Below are positions 56,706-64,000 of a stretch of DNA of 64,000 bases, piece by piece. How positions within the stretch are numbered: the first letter of the stretch is position 1; the number at the start of each line of letters is the position of its first letter. The translations under genes were made by a program, and so were the position numbers. The stretch is from positions 620,001 to 684,000 of the forward strand of contig JADJVD010000001.1 in NCBI GenBank assembly GCA_016716745.1, written 5' to 3'. The notes below the pieces were generated by a model. The model saw nothing but the letters and a program-made list of their open reading frames with translations. It did no database searches and had not been told where the DNA came from. Origin of the DNA: Hyphomicrobiales bacterium (lineage in GTDB: Bacteria; Pseudomonadota; Alphaproteobacteria; Rhizobiales; Beijerinckiaceae).

Positions 56706-56765
56706 GATGTTCGTCTCGGGGCTTCTCCCGCGCGCTCCAGTCGGCCCCTTGCCGCTCGCCGCCGA

Positions 56766-56815
56766 GCGGGTATCGTTGCGAGTATCGCGAAACTGCCCGC
56801 AGGTTCGATACCCGC
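56766..56815. promoter_or_regulatory. inverted repeat abutting the integrase start
   Basis: GCGGGTATCG at 56766-56775 and its exact complement CGATACCCGC at 56806-56815 lie just before the ATG, one base away. A further GTATCG lies between them at 56782-56787. The site could bind a repressor or hide the ribosome site in the mRNA. Confidence 0.6.
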
Positions 56816-56816
56816 A

Positions 56817-58043
56817 ATGCCGCTCACCGACACCCAGATTCGCAACGCCAAACCGGGCGAGCGCCCCTACAAGCTCTCTGACGGCGGATGGCTCTTCCTC
56901 GTCGTCAATCCGACCGGCTCGAAGCTGTGGCGGATGGCCTACCGCCTCGACGGCAAGGAGCGCACGCTCTCTTTCGGGGCATATCCGACTGTCGGCCTGC
57001 GAGCGGCTCGCGACCGGCGCGACGAGGCCAAGGAGCTTCTCGCCGCAGGGCAGGACCCCGGCCAGAAAAAGAAGGCGGACAAGATTGCGCGCGCCATATC
57101 AGCCGCCACAACCTTCGAGGCCGTCGCCGGGGAATATCTGGACAAGCTGCGCCGCGAAGCCCGCGCGCCGGCGACGATCGACAAGGTGATGTGGCTGCTG
57201 GCGCTGGCCGCTCCGAAGCTAGGCAAGCGACCGATCGCCGACATCAGCGCGCCCGAGGTGCTGTCGCTGCTCAAGGGCATCGAGAACCGCGGCAATCTGG
57301 AGACCGCCAAGCGCCTGCGAGGCACGGTAGGCGCGATCTTTCGCTATGCCATCGCCACGGCGCGCGCGACCAACGATCCGACGACCGCTTTACGCGGCGC
57401 GATCAGCGCTCCCCGCGTCAAGCACCGCGCCGCGATCACTGACCCGGCCGCGCTCGGCGCGCTGCTGCGGGCGATCGACGGCTTTCAGGGCCAGCCCTCG
57501 ACCGTCGCCGCGCTGAAGCTGTTGCCGCTCGTCTTCACCCGCCCCGGCGAGCTGCGCATGGCCGAATGGGCCGAATTCGATCTGGAGAACGCCGTCTGGA
57601 TCGTCCCGGCGGCGCGCACGAAGATGCGTCGCGAGCACCGTGTGCCGCTTGCGCGTCAAGCGCTGGCGATCCTCGAATGGCTGCGGCCTCTGACTGGCGA
57701 GGGGCGGCTGGTCTTTCCCGGGGTGCGGACAGCGACGCGGCCGATCAGCGAAAACACGCTGAATGCGGCCCTGCGCCGACTCGGCTATGCGCAGGACGAA
57801 GTCACCTCGCACGGCTTCAGAGCGACAGCGTCGACGTTGCTGAACGAGTCGGGTCGCTTCTCTGCCGACGCGATCGAACGCGCTCTCGCTCACCAAGACC
57901 CCGACCCCGTCCGCCGCGCCTACGCCCGCGGCATGTTCTGGCAGGAACGCGTCGAGATGGCGCAATGGTGGGCGGATCAGTTGGACGTGTGGAAGACCAT
58001 TCGAAGCGTCACCGATGCGAAGGCTATAGCCGGTAGCGTTTAA
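56817..58043 (+). CDS. P4-type tyrosine integrase
   Basis: The 408-residue recombinase has the N-terminal arm-binding domain (L-T-D-T-Q-I-R-N-A-K-P, L-S-D-G-G-W-L-F-L), a core-binding domain, and the catalytic set Arg242 (T-R-P-G-E-L-R), Lys269, His332/Arg335 (S-H-G-F-R-A-T), His359 and Tyr369 in R-R-A-Y-A-R-G. The terminal W-W-A-D-Q-L-D is typical of P4-like integrases that insert into tRNA 3' ends. It sits next to tRNA-Thr in the same direction, the usual layout. The expected second att copy was not found in the window, so the island continues past the right edge. Confidence 0.93.
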   Translation: MPLTDTQIRNAKPGERPYKLSDGGWLFLVVNPTGSKLWRMAYRLDGKERTLSFGAYPTVGLRAARDRRDEAKELLAAGQDPGQKKKADKIARAISAATTFEAVAGEYLDKLRREARAPATIDKVMWLLALAAPKLGKRPIADISAPEVLSLLKGIENRGNLETAKRLRGTVGAIFRYAIATARATNDPTTALRGAISAPRVKHRAAITDPAALGALLRAIDGFQGQPSTVAALKLLPLVFTRPGELRMAEWAEFDLENAVWIVPAARTKMRREHRVPLARQALAILEWLRPLTGEGRLVFPGVRTATRPISENTLNAALRRLGYAQDEVTSHGFRATASTLLNESGRFSADAIERALAHQDPDPVRRAYARGMFWQERVEMAQWWADQLDVWKTIRSVTDAKAIAGSV

Positions 58044-58050
58044 GGCGGCT

Positions 58051-58971
58051 TTGGACAAATTTCTGGAAATTGGTTTATCAGAGCAATACGCGCAGGCCCG
58101 CGAAGGGCTTTTTTCAAGTTTCGGGATTTTTCAGGTGGAGACCGCATCTAAGAGCCCGCGCAGGACGAGGTCTCCTACGCGACGTCGGACGCGTGCAAAG
58201 AGAGTCCTGAATCATGCTCAAATCAAGCGGTTCATAAACCTTCTCGAAACGTCGCGTATTTTGAAATCCGCAGATCGAAGGCGCCTCGTCGCCGAACTCA
58301 AGAGAGGACTTCGCGCTTTCACGGTTCAAGACAGTTCGAGAGCGCTTGGCCGCCCAGGGCGGAATAAGAAAAGCGTGCTGCATCAGTATGTACGCGACTG
58401 TTTCCGTGAACATGTCGCTGAGTATACGCTCGCACTACAAGCCGAGAATCCATCGATGCGGAAGAAAGCGTCGATCGCAGAGGCCATCTCATGGGCGCGT
58501 GAACGCTATCCAAATTTTGTGATGCCTGAATCCACACTCTATGCGGCGATCGCAAAATTCCGTGACGCTCACGGCGCTCCTCGACCGCTGGAAATTGTTA
58601 AGGCAGGCGGCGGAAAGACAGACGACCAGATCGAAGAGCTGATGGAGGACCCGGACTTCGATCGAAATGAGCTCTTGTCCGAAGGTGAGCGTGAGGACAT
58701 CGATCGCGAAAATCGCCGGGTGCAACTCGAAAATCATTACATACTGATTGGGCAGACGCTCGCGGATCAACATCTTGAAAGCATCGCCGCCGGACTCGAA
58801 GGGCCGCTCGCGGATGCATCGACTTTGAACGACGACGATATTTCGGGGACGGCCAAGCTAACATCGACCCTGCGCGATGCTGCATTTGACGCTTTCTTCA
58901 GCCGCATAGAACGTAGCCTTGAAGAACGCTTTGCCGCCAGCGCCAAGAACCCTGACGGATCCTCTTCCTAG
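58051..58971 (+). CDS. island protein of unknown function, possible DNA-binding
   Basis: The frame codes for up to 306 residues and I do not recognise it. It is Arg-rich at the start (R-R-T-R-S-P-T-R-R-R-T-R), then helical, with S-I-A-E-A-I-S-W-A-R-E-R-Y-P-N-F-V-M-P-E-S-T-L-Y (about 143-166) that could be an HTH, and an acidic C-terminal third. The TTG start assumed here lies upstream of the integrase terminator at 58094-58114, so the real start may be a GTG at 58135 or another codon later. Lower GC than the backbone suggests transfer. Confidence 0.6.
   Translation: MDKFLEIGLSEQYAQAREGLFSSFGIFQVETASKSPRRTRSPTRRRTRAKRVLNHAQIKRFINLLETSRILKSADRRRLVAELKRGLRAFTVQDSSRALGRPGRNKKSVLHQYVRDCFREHVAEYTLALQAENPSMRKKASIAEAISWARERYPNFVMPESTLYAAIAKFRDAHGAPRPLEIVKAGGGKTDDQIEELMEDPDFDRNELLSEGEREDIDRENRRVQLENHYILIGQTLADQHLESIAAGLEGPLADASTLNDDDISGTAKLTSTLRDAAFDAFFSRIERSLEERFAASAKNPDGSSS
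58094..58114 (+). terminator. integrase terminator
   Basis: GCCC, loop GCGAA, GGGC and six T, with a G-T and an A-T pair extending the stem. It lies about 50 bases after the integrase stop codon, inside the 5' part of the next open frame. Confidence 0.65.
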
Positions 58972-59082
58972 TTGAGTCCAGCGAAACGCCGCGCATCAGG
59001 CAGTTCGCTAGAGGTCTTCTTAACTGACGCAATGGGCCTTCTGCCCTTTTCTCTGATCGTATCAAAGAAAAGGATAATGCTC

Positions 59083-59280
59083 ATGACAACAAAGACGATT
59101 GCAGGCGAGCCACGCGCCCTCCGCCTTCCGGGCGCGTGCGACTATACTGGCCTGAGCCGCGCTTCGCTTTACCGCGCGATCAAGTCCGGCAAGCTTCGCT
59201 CGATCAAGATCGGCAAGTGCCGCCTCTTTCTCCGTACTGACCTCGACCTCTTCCTGATGGACGGGTTCGATGAGCGCTAA
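59083..59280 (+). CDS. AlpA-like HTH protein (excisionase/regulator)
   Basis: The 65-residue protein is a single winged/MerR-like HTH: R-L-P-G-A-C-D-Y-T-G-L-S-R-A-S-L-Y-R-A-I with the following K-S-G-K-L-R-S-I-K-I and R-T-D-L-D-L-F-L-M. It belongs to the helix-turn-helix group 17/excisionase families found beside P4-type integrases. It could direct excision or activate island genes. The ATG after AAGGATAATGCTC is chosen; another ATG is two codons earlier. It overlaps the start of the primase-helicase gene by eleven bases. Confidence 0.8.
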   Translation: MTTKTIAGEPRALRLPGACDYTGLSRASLYRAIKSGKLRSIKIGKCRLFLRTDLDLFLMDGFDER

Positions 59281-61558
59281 TCCGATGGCGCGGCTGACCG
59301 CCAACATCGCACTGCCGGCGCTCGCCGAGCTGAGCGGCCGTCGGCAATGGGTGTGCTGGTACTACAAGGAGGTCGTCGGAGCAGATGGCACGACGAGGCG
59401 GACTAAGCCGCCCATCAACCCGCGCATGGGCGGCGGTGCCAGCCATTCTGATCCCGCGACGTGGGGCAGCTACGATCAGGCGCGCATCTTTGCCATAACG
59501 CGCAAGCTGCCCGGCGTCGGCTTCGTGCTCTCCGAAAACGACGACTTCACCGGCATCGACCTCGACAAGTGCCGCGATCCTGCCACCGGTGAGATCGACC
59601 CGTGGGCGCGCGCGATCCTCGACCTCGCCGAAACCTACGACGAGATCAGCCCGAGCGGCGCCGGCATCCGCCTGATCGCGCGCGGCAAGGTCGAGCACGC
59701 AACGAAGTGCGACCCGGCGCACGTCGAGATTTACGGCAAGCAGCGCTATCTGACGATCACCGGCAACCATCTGCCCGACACGCCGAAGAGCATCGCGCCC
59801 GCGCCGCAAACCATCGCTGCGCTGGTGGCGCGCGCCGTGGAGTTCCAGCCTAACGCGGAAGCGGAGGCGCGCGCCGCGCATCGCGAGTCGACGGAGCGGC
59901 CCAAGACCGCAAGCGTTATCAAGTTTGTCAAGCGTGACGGCAGCAAGCCCGGCGGTATGATCCCGGCGAAAAAGCCGAAATCGAAGCTCGCTGGCGGGAG
60001 AGACTTCTTCCGCGAAGTGAACGACGCGGCCATGTGCGATCCCGACTGGTTCCTCAAAATCTATCGCCACGCAAAGTGGTATCCGGGCTCAGGCGACTAT
60101 CGCGTCAGTTCTGATGCTCTTGGACGCAGCCTTGAAGAAGATTTGTCCTTTAAGATTGGCGCGTCCGGCGGCATCGTTGATTTCGGCGTCGCCGACATGG
60201 GCGACGCGCGGCGCGGTCGCCGTACGCCGATTGACATCGTGATCGAACATGGCGGCGCACCGACGGTGAAGGACGCCGCCTTCTGGTTGTGCGAGCGCCT
60301 TGGCAAGACGCCCGAGTACTTCGGGTGGGGCGAGCGTGAGACCGAAGCCCAGTCGGAGAGCGAGCCGCACGGCGACCAGTCCGGCCACGAGGGGGCGCAA
60401 GCCCATTCTTCGTCTCCGAAACCTCCGCTGATCGAAGCGGCTCCCTACGGATGGCCCGATTCGACGACAATTCCCCGCCGCCAGTGGCTCTATTATAAGC
60501 ACTTCATCCGCGGCTACGTCTCGGCGACCATCGCCGCCGGCGGCGTAGGCAAGTCGTCTCTGACCATCGCCGAGACCGTCGCAATGATCTGCGGCCGCGC
60601 GCTACTCCACGACATCAAGCCGGTTGCTGCGCTCAACGTCTGGATTTGGAACGGCGAAGACCCGCTCGACGAGCTTCACCGCCGCATCGCCGCGACCCTC
60701 AAGCATTATGGCATTCGCCGCGACGACTGTCGCGGCAAGCTCTTCGTCAACAGTGGTCGCGACACGCAAGTCGTCGTCGCCGAGATGATCCGCGGTGAGA
60801 TCAAGGTGCAGCGCCCGCTGGTGGAAGCCGTGAAGGCAACGATCGTCGCTAACCAGATCGACGTGATGATCGTCGATCCGTTCGTATCGTCCCACCGGGT
60901 GAACGAGAACGACAACGCCGCCATCGACGTTGTGTCGCGCGAGTGGGCCGGCGTCGCCAACGCGACCGGTTGCTCCATCGACCTGGTGCACCACGCGCGC
61001 AAGGTTGGCGACGTGGAAGTGACGGTTGAGGCCGCGCGCGGCGCTTCTGCGATGATTTCAGCAGCGCGCTCTGCTCGCGCGCTGAACCAGATGACCGCGG
61101 AAGAGGCCAAGAAGGCCGGCGTCGAGAACCGACGCACCTATTTCCGCGTGACCACCGGCAAGGCGAACATGTCGCCCGCGCCCGAAGCGTCTCAGTGGTT
61201 CGAGATGAAGTCGGTCGATCTTGAGAACGGCGACCACTTCACGCCGTCCGACTTCATCGGCGTCGTCACCGACTGGAAGTGGCCCGATCCGCTCGACGAC
61301 GTCACCGTCGCCGACCTCGAAGCGGTCAAGAACATCGTCGCCTCCGGCCAGTGGCGGGAGAGCGTGCAAGCGAAGGAGTGGGTCGGCAAGGCTATCGCCA
61401 AAGTGCTCGGGCTCGATACGGACGCCCCCCGCGACAAGGAGAAGATCAAGGGATTGCTCCGCATTTGGATCAAGAACGGCGTCTTCCACGTCGTTCGCCG
61501 TCCCGACGGCAATGGCGACGAGCGGCCGTTCGTGGAGGTCAATCCGGACACTCCCTGA
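59270..61558 (+). CDS. primase-helicase (prim-pol domain plus RepA-like RecA ATPase)
   Basis: The 762-residue protein has an N-terminal prim-pol-like domain (R-Q-W-V-C-W, P-G-V-G-F-V-L-S-E-N-D-D-F-T-G-I-D-L-D-K-C, Y-G-K-Q-R-Y-L-T-I-T-G-N) and a C-terminal RecA-like helicase core with Walker A A-G-G-V-G-K-S-S (Lys428), Walker B M-I-V-D-P-F near 536 and L-V-H-H-A-R-K. This architecture is typical of replication proteins of phage satellites and integrated elements. It probably initiates replication of the excised island. An iteron-like block lies directly downstream. It overlaps the HTH gene. Confidence 0.85.
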   Translation: MSANPMARLTANIALPALAELSGRRQWVCWYYKEVVGADGTTRRTKPPINPRMGGGASHSDPATWGSYDQARIFAITRKLPGVGFVLSENDDFTGIDLDKCRDPATGEIDPWARAILDLAETYDEISPSGAGIRLIARGKVEHATKCDPAHVEIYGKQRYLTITGNHLPDTPKSIAPAPQTIAALVARAVEFQPNAEAEARAAHRESTERPKTASVIKFVKRDGSKPGGMIPAKKPKSKLAGGRDFFREVNDAAMCDPDWFLKIYRHAKWYPGSGDYRVSSDALGRSLEEDLSFKIGASGGIVDFGVADMGDARRGRRTPIDIVIEHGGAPTVKDAAFWLCERLGKTPEYFGWGERETEAQSESEPHGDQSGHEGAQAHSSSPKPPLIEAAPYGWPDSTTIPRRQWLYYKHFIRGYVSATIAAGGVGKSSLTIAETVAMICGRALLHDIKPVAALNVWIWNGEDPLDELHRRIAATLKHYGIRRDDCRGKLFVNSGRDTQVVVAEMIRGEIKVQRPLVEAVKATIVANQIDVMIVDPFVSSHRVNENDNAAIDVVSREWAGVANATGCSIDLVHHARKVGDVEVTVEAARGASAMISAARSARALNQMTAEEAKKAGVENRRTYFRVTTGKANMSPAPEASQWFEMKSVDLENGDHFTPSDFIGVVTDWKWPDPLDDVTVADLEAVKNIVASGQWRESVQAKEWVGKAIAKVLGLDTDAPRDKEKIKGLLRIWIKNGVFHVVRRPDGNGDERPFVEVNPDTP

Positions 61559-61581
61559 TCACACTACCTGCACCTTCAAGA

Positions 61582-61713
61582 GGTGCGATGCGGATGGGCG
61601 CGGAAGGTGCGGAGAAATCCTCACTGTCCCGCACCCGCACCACCACCCCTTTATGGGGTGTGGGGAGCGGTGCGGGCGGGGAAGAGGGAACAAGTGCGGT
61701 CGCCAAGGTGCGG
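61582..61713. repeat. GGTGCGG iteron-like block, candidate origin
   Basis: The 7-mer GGTGCGG occurs at 61606-61612, 61669-61675 and 61707-61713, with variants at 61582-61588 (GGTGCGA) and 61693-61699 (AGTGCGG). It also lies inverted at 61629-61635 and 61635-61641. Two direct copies extend to AAGGTGCGG. A small hairpin (ACCCC-TTTAT-GGGGT) lies inside. Position right after the primase-helicase suggests a replication origin. Confidence 0.5.
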
Positions 61714-61746
61714 GTTGCTGCGAGCGAAAAAGAGGATCGGACGAAC

Positions 61747-61952
61747 ATGGTCGCCAAGATCAATCCCAACGTCAACGCGCATCATGGGCAGGGCGAAGCC
61801 GCCCGCGCCCGCGCGCTTCTCGAAACCACGGCTATGGTCGCCGAAGCGAACCGCCTCTCCGCTTCACGCCCGACGAAGCGCAGGCCGTCGCGTCCGCGCT
61901 CAAACTTCACGAGGCGATCGCCATCGCCGAGGAGAAGAGCCGTGTCCACTGA
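61747..61952 (+). CDS. small island gene, frameshifted
   Basis: A short frame begins M-V-A-K-I-N-P-N-V-N-A-H-H-G-Q-G and continues in another frame near 61860 as L-R-F-T-P-D-E-A-Q-A-V-A-S-A-L-K, ending E-E-K-S-R-V-H. One missing base in the stretch around CCGCCTCTCCG would join both parts to a protein of about 68 residues. Function unknown. The end abuts the IS481 remnant, so the original gene may have been longer. Confidence 0.45.
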
Positions 61953-62580
61953 TCTCAAGAAGTCCAGCGCCAGCAACTAACCGAAGCCACGGCGGAGGAA
62001 GAAGCGATCACGGTCGCGTTCTGCTAGCACAGGCTTCCCGACGATCGACTCTACGCGTTGCAGGCTACGATCCCGCATCTGACTCGCTCACACGTCGAGA
62101 TCCCTTTCATCAGGCTCGAGTGCGAAGCCAATCGATTGACCGCGACCGCCTTTCTGGAGGCGCTGATCAAAGCAGACCCCTACACGATCCATACGGTTCT
62201 GACGATAATAACCGCATCCAGTTCGCGTAGTCTTCCCAAGAACCCAAATGGACCAATGGCGCGCTACGCAATCCACATGTTCGCTCGGCGCGGCCGAAAG
62301 AACGGCATCGAGCATCGTATGACCAAACATAATCATCCTTGGATCGATGGCCAAGTTGAACGCATGATCCGTACGCTCAAGGAGGCGACGGTCAAGCGAC
62401 ACCGCGAGGACAGACACAAGCAGTTGGGCGAGCCACGTGAAGCGATCCTGGCCGCTCACAACTTCGCGAAGCGCCTGAGAGCCTGCGTGGGATCCCGCAC
62501 GAAGACGTCTGCAAAATGTGGAATGCCGGGCCTGATCGTTTCAATACCGTTCCGACCCAGCTCGCCTCCGGAATATACAG
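61943..62580 (+). pseudogene. decayed IS481-family transposase
   Basis: Pieces in several frames match IS481 transposases in order: E-E-E-A-I-T-V-A-F, D-D-R-L-Y-A-L-Q-A-T-I-P-H-L-T-R-S, R-L-T-A-T-A-F-L-E-A-L-I-K-A, Y-T-I-H-T-V-L-T-D-N, N-G-I-E-H-R-M-T-K-H-N-H-P-W, G-Q-V-E-R-M-I-R-T-L-K-E-A-T-V-K and C-K-M-W-N-A-G-P-D-R-F. About 60 residues with the first catalytic Asp are missing after T-R-S, and stop codons and shifts interrupt the rest. The catalytic Glu remains. No terminal inverted repeats were recognised. It is an old, inactive insertion. Confidence 0.8.
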
Positions 62581-62662
62581 TTATGAGTCTGGACCCTAGA
62601 AGGAAGTTGTTTTCCGGTTGCTTGTTCACGATTTTCGTCCATGCTTCCAGAGGGAGTCAAAG

Positions 62663-64000
62663 ATGGGGAGCATGTCGGATAGGAAATTCGGAGATCTGTC
62701 TCTTCTAGAAGAAGAGCGGCTCGCCGAGCTGTTCCAGCAGAGGGGCAGTGACCTCCCGTTTCTCGACGCGCTCAACGAAGAGCTGAAGCAGAGAAATAGC
62801 GACGCGGCCAACGTTCTGCATATAAAGGTGATAACGACTCGCCGCGCACTCGTGCGATCATTATCAACGGCGACAGCCCGAAGCGCAGCCCAGCCATCAG
62901 AGTCGGTTCACGACTGGCTGCAGGCTTTTCTCGGCGCGCGCAAACTCCCGCGCCCGGATGGGCGGCCGCTCTATCGTTACAGAATGGCGGATGGCGAGTA
63001 TGAACACGCAAAGAAGATACTGCGCCGATTGGTGAGCGTCGGACGTTTGCTTGAACCGGATAGCCGCGCCGCTGCGTTGTTTGTCGCATATTGCGCGGAT
63101 TGGTTCCGCCGTGAATCGGCTTCGACGTTCCTTCGGTGGGACGACCCTGCGCCCGATCTCTTTCCGTCCGTGCCTTATGTCAGCAAACAGGCGCTGACCA
63201 CCTCTGGTCTGGAGTACTGGCGGCGTCCACTGCGACGGAGCGTCCATGCACGCGAGTTTCTGCTCACTGTGGCGCTTGAAGGGGGCTTTCCCGTCAGGAT
63301 CCTGGCGGAGGGCGCGCGCGGCTGGCTGAAGGATTATCTGCGCGCGATCATGCGCCGGGCCATCGCCTGGCGAGTTGACAGGGCTGACGAAATTCTTGCG
63401 ATCGCCGAAGAAGAGCGCGGCCGAATGCGCAAGAGCTATCAGCACGACGATTTTGTCGCGTTGTGCTCCGAACTCGTCGCGAGCCTCCTCGAACTGCGGA
63501 AAAAGGCGGAAGCCGAAAGCCGCGACGGCATTCGCAACTCAGCGTTTCTCAACGCCAAACATCCAGGCTGGCGCGAGGACCTCCCCATTTACGTTCCGGC
63601 CGAGGATGAAGCCCTTGTCGCCGAGTTGCTGACCGGGTTGCTGGACGAGAAGATGACTGGCCTAACCACGGAAGGCGTGGAGGTCCGGCGCTATCTGGTC
63701 AAGCGCGAGGACGATTGGCACCCGGCGCTACAGCTGCTTGCCGAAGGCGAAATTCCGCCGGCAAGACTGCCCGGACTGCCGGCAACGAGCCGCGCCCGTG
63801 TGATTGCGACTGGTGAGCTGGGCAAGCACCTTGCCGGCGAGGTCGCGCTCTTCGAACCCCCGGTGGGCGAGCAGCGGCGCTGGCGGGTCCGTCCTTTCAT
63901 GCACACAGCGAGGCTACTGATCGATTTCCCCTTCACGGTACCGGCCACGACCACAATAAGCTCGCCGGACTGCACCCCGTATTCATGGACATGGCCGCGC
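62663..64000 (+). CDS. STY4851/ECs_5259 (YjiT)-like defence protein, N-terminal part
   Basis: The frame runs open for 446 codons and leaves the window without a stop. AGGGAG lies nine bases before the ATG. The first 75 residues are helical (E-E-E-R-L-A-E-L-F-Q-Q-R, D-A-L-N-E-E-L-K-Q-R). From about 93 it resembles the STY4851/ECs_5259 family: L-P-R-P-D-G-R-P-L-Y-R-Y-R, A-A-L-F-V-A-Y-C-A-D-W-F-R-R near 137-150, and G-G-F-P-V-R-I-L-A-E near 207. I recall this family as DruH-like (Druantia type III), paired with a DUF1998 helicase; that partner would lie outside. The family call is from memory of short motifs. Confidence 0.62.
   Translation, partial: MGSMSDRKFGDLSLLEEERLAELFQQRGSDLPFLDALNEELKQRNSDAANVLHIKVITTRRALVRSLSTATARSAAQPSESVHDWLQAFLGARKLPRPDGRPLYRYRMADGEYEHAKKILRRLVSVGRLLEPDSRAAALFVAYCADWFRRESASTFLRWDDPAPDLFPSVPYVSKQALTTSGLEYWRRPLRRSVHAREFLLTVALEGGFPVRILAEGARGWLKDYLRAIMRRAIAWRVDRADEILAIAEEERGRMRKSYQHDDFVALCSELVASLLELRKKAEAESRDGIRNSAFLNAKHPGWREDLPIYVPAEDEALVAELLTGLLDEKMTGLTTEGVEVRRYLVKREDDWHPALQLLAEGEIPPARLPGLPATSRARVIATGELGKHLAGEVALFEPPVGEQRRWRVRPFMHTARLLIDFPFTVPATTTISSPDCTPYSWTWPR

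Noticed and set aside
61591..61980. A 130-codon protein beginning M-R-M-G-A-E-G-A-E-K across the iteron block
   Set aside because: Its first half is made by the GGTGCGG repeats and its second half fits better as the small gene at 61747 that shifts frame. Coding is not supported.
56643..64000. Right attachment site (attR) within the window
   Set aside because: I searched by eye for a repeat of the tRNA 3' end and found none, and the last gene is still open at the edge.

Overview
The window is a high-GC chromosomal segment from an alphaproteobacterium, most likely of the order Hyphomicrobiales (Rhizobiales). The pointers are an adjacent polyhydroxybutyrate pair (phaA, phaB), two glnK-amtB ammonium modules with tesB, an IalB-family protein, a CenR-like regulator beside an L,D-transpeptidase, a System I cytochrome c maturation operon and a DctPQM TRAP transporter. 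I cannot name a genus.

Layout. 1-2.6 kb: GNAT acetyltransferase, YddG-like exporter, Mrr-like nuclease. 2.8-4.9 kb: phaB and phaA. 5.1-6.9 kb: CnoX chaperone, LON-domain protein and Trm112-like protein in one direction. 6.9-15.7 kb: GDSL-esterase autotransporter, acyl-CoA synthetase, queuosine-precursor transporter, rpmB, YqaA-type membrane protein, dsbB, an ABC membrane domain without an ATPase, an unknown exported protein and an HNH nuclease. 15.8-18.9 kb: TRAP transporter. 19.0-21.6 kb: a divergent SHMT-family enzyme and a UbiH/COQ6 hydroxylase. 21.9-26.7 kb: glnK-amtB, tesB, glnK-amtB, each glnK preceded by a sigma-54-like element. 26.7-34.9 kb: Lrp regulator with saccharopine dehydrogenase, ftsK, lolA, exonuclease III, cNMP-domain protein, response regulator, L,D-transpeptidase. 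34.9-48.3 kb: CelD-like acetyltransferase, 3-hydroxyproline dehydratase, very-long-chain acyl-CoA synthetase, CobW metallochaperone, EamA exporter, D,D-carboxypeptidase, uxuA, IalB, quinone oxidoreductase, lemA with two TPM genes. 48.3-56.5 kb: DUF1223 protein, aconitase, ccmABCDG, yciB, FAH-family hydrolase.

From 56.6 kb to the end lies a genomic island. A tRNA-Thr(CGT) is followed at once by a P4-type integrase, then a gene of unknown function, an AlpA-like HTH gene, a primase-helicase, an iteron-like repeat block, a decayed IS481 element, and finally a large gene that runs off the window. That last gene resembles the STY4851/ECs_5259 (YjiT) family, which I associate with Druantia type III anti-phage defence. 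The island genes read less GC-rich than the backbone. This is the most likely place for an interesting system, but its cargo lies mostly beyond the edge.

A quality warning applies. Five backbone genes (dctP, both amtB genes, the saccharopine dehydrogenase and ftsK) each carry one single-base indel, and acnA carries seven. Most lie in G, C or A runs and the rest of each protein is well conserved, so I read them as probable sequencing or assembly errors rather than decay. The IS481 remnant, with stop codons and an internal deletion, is real decay.
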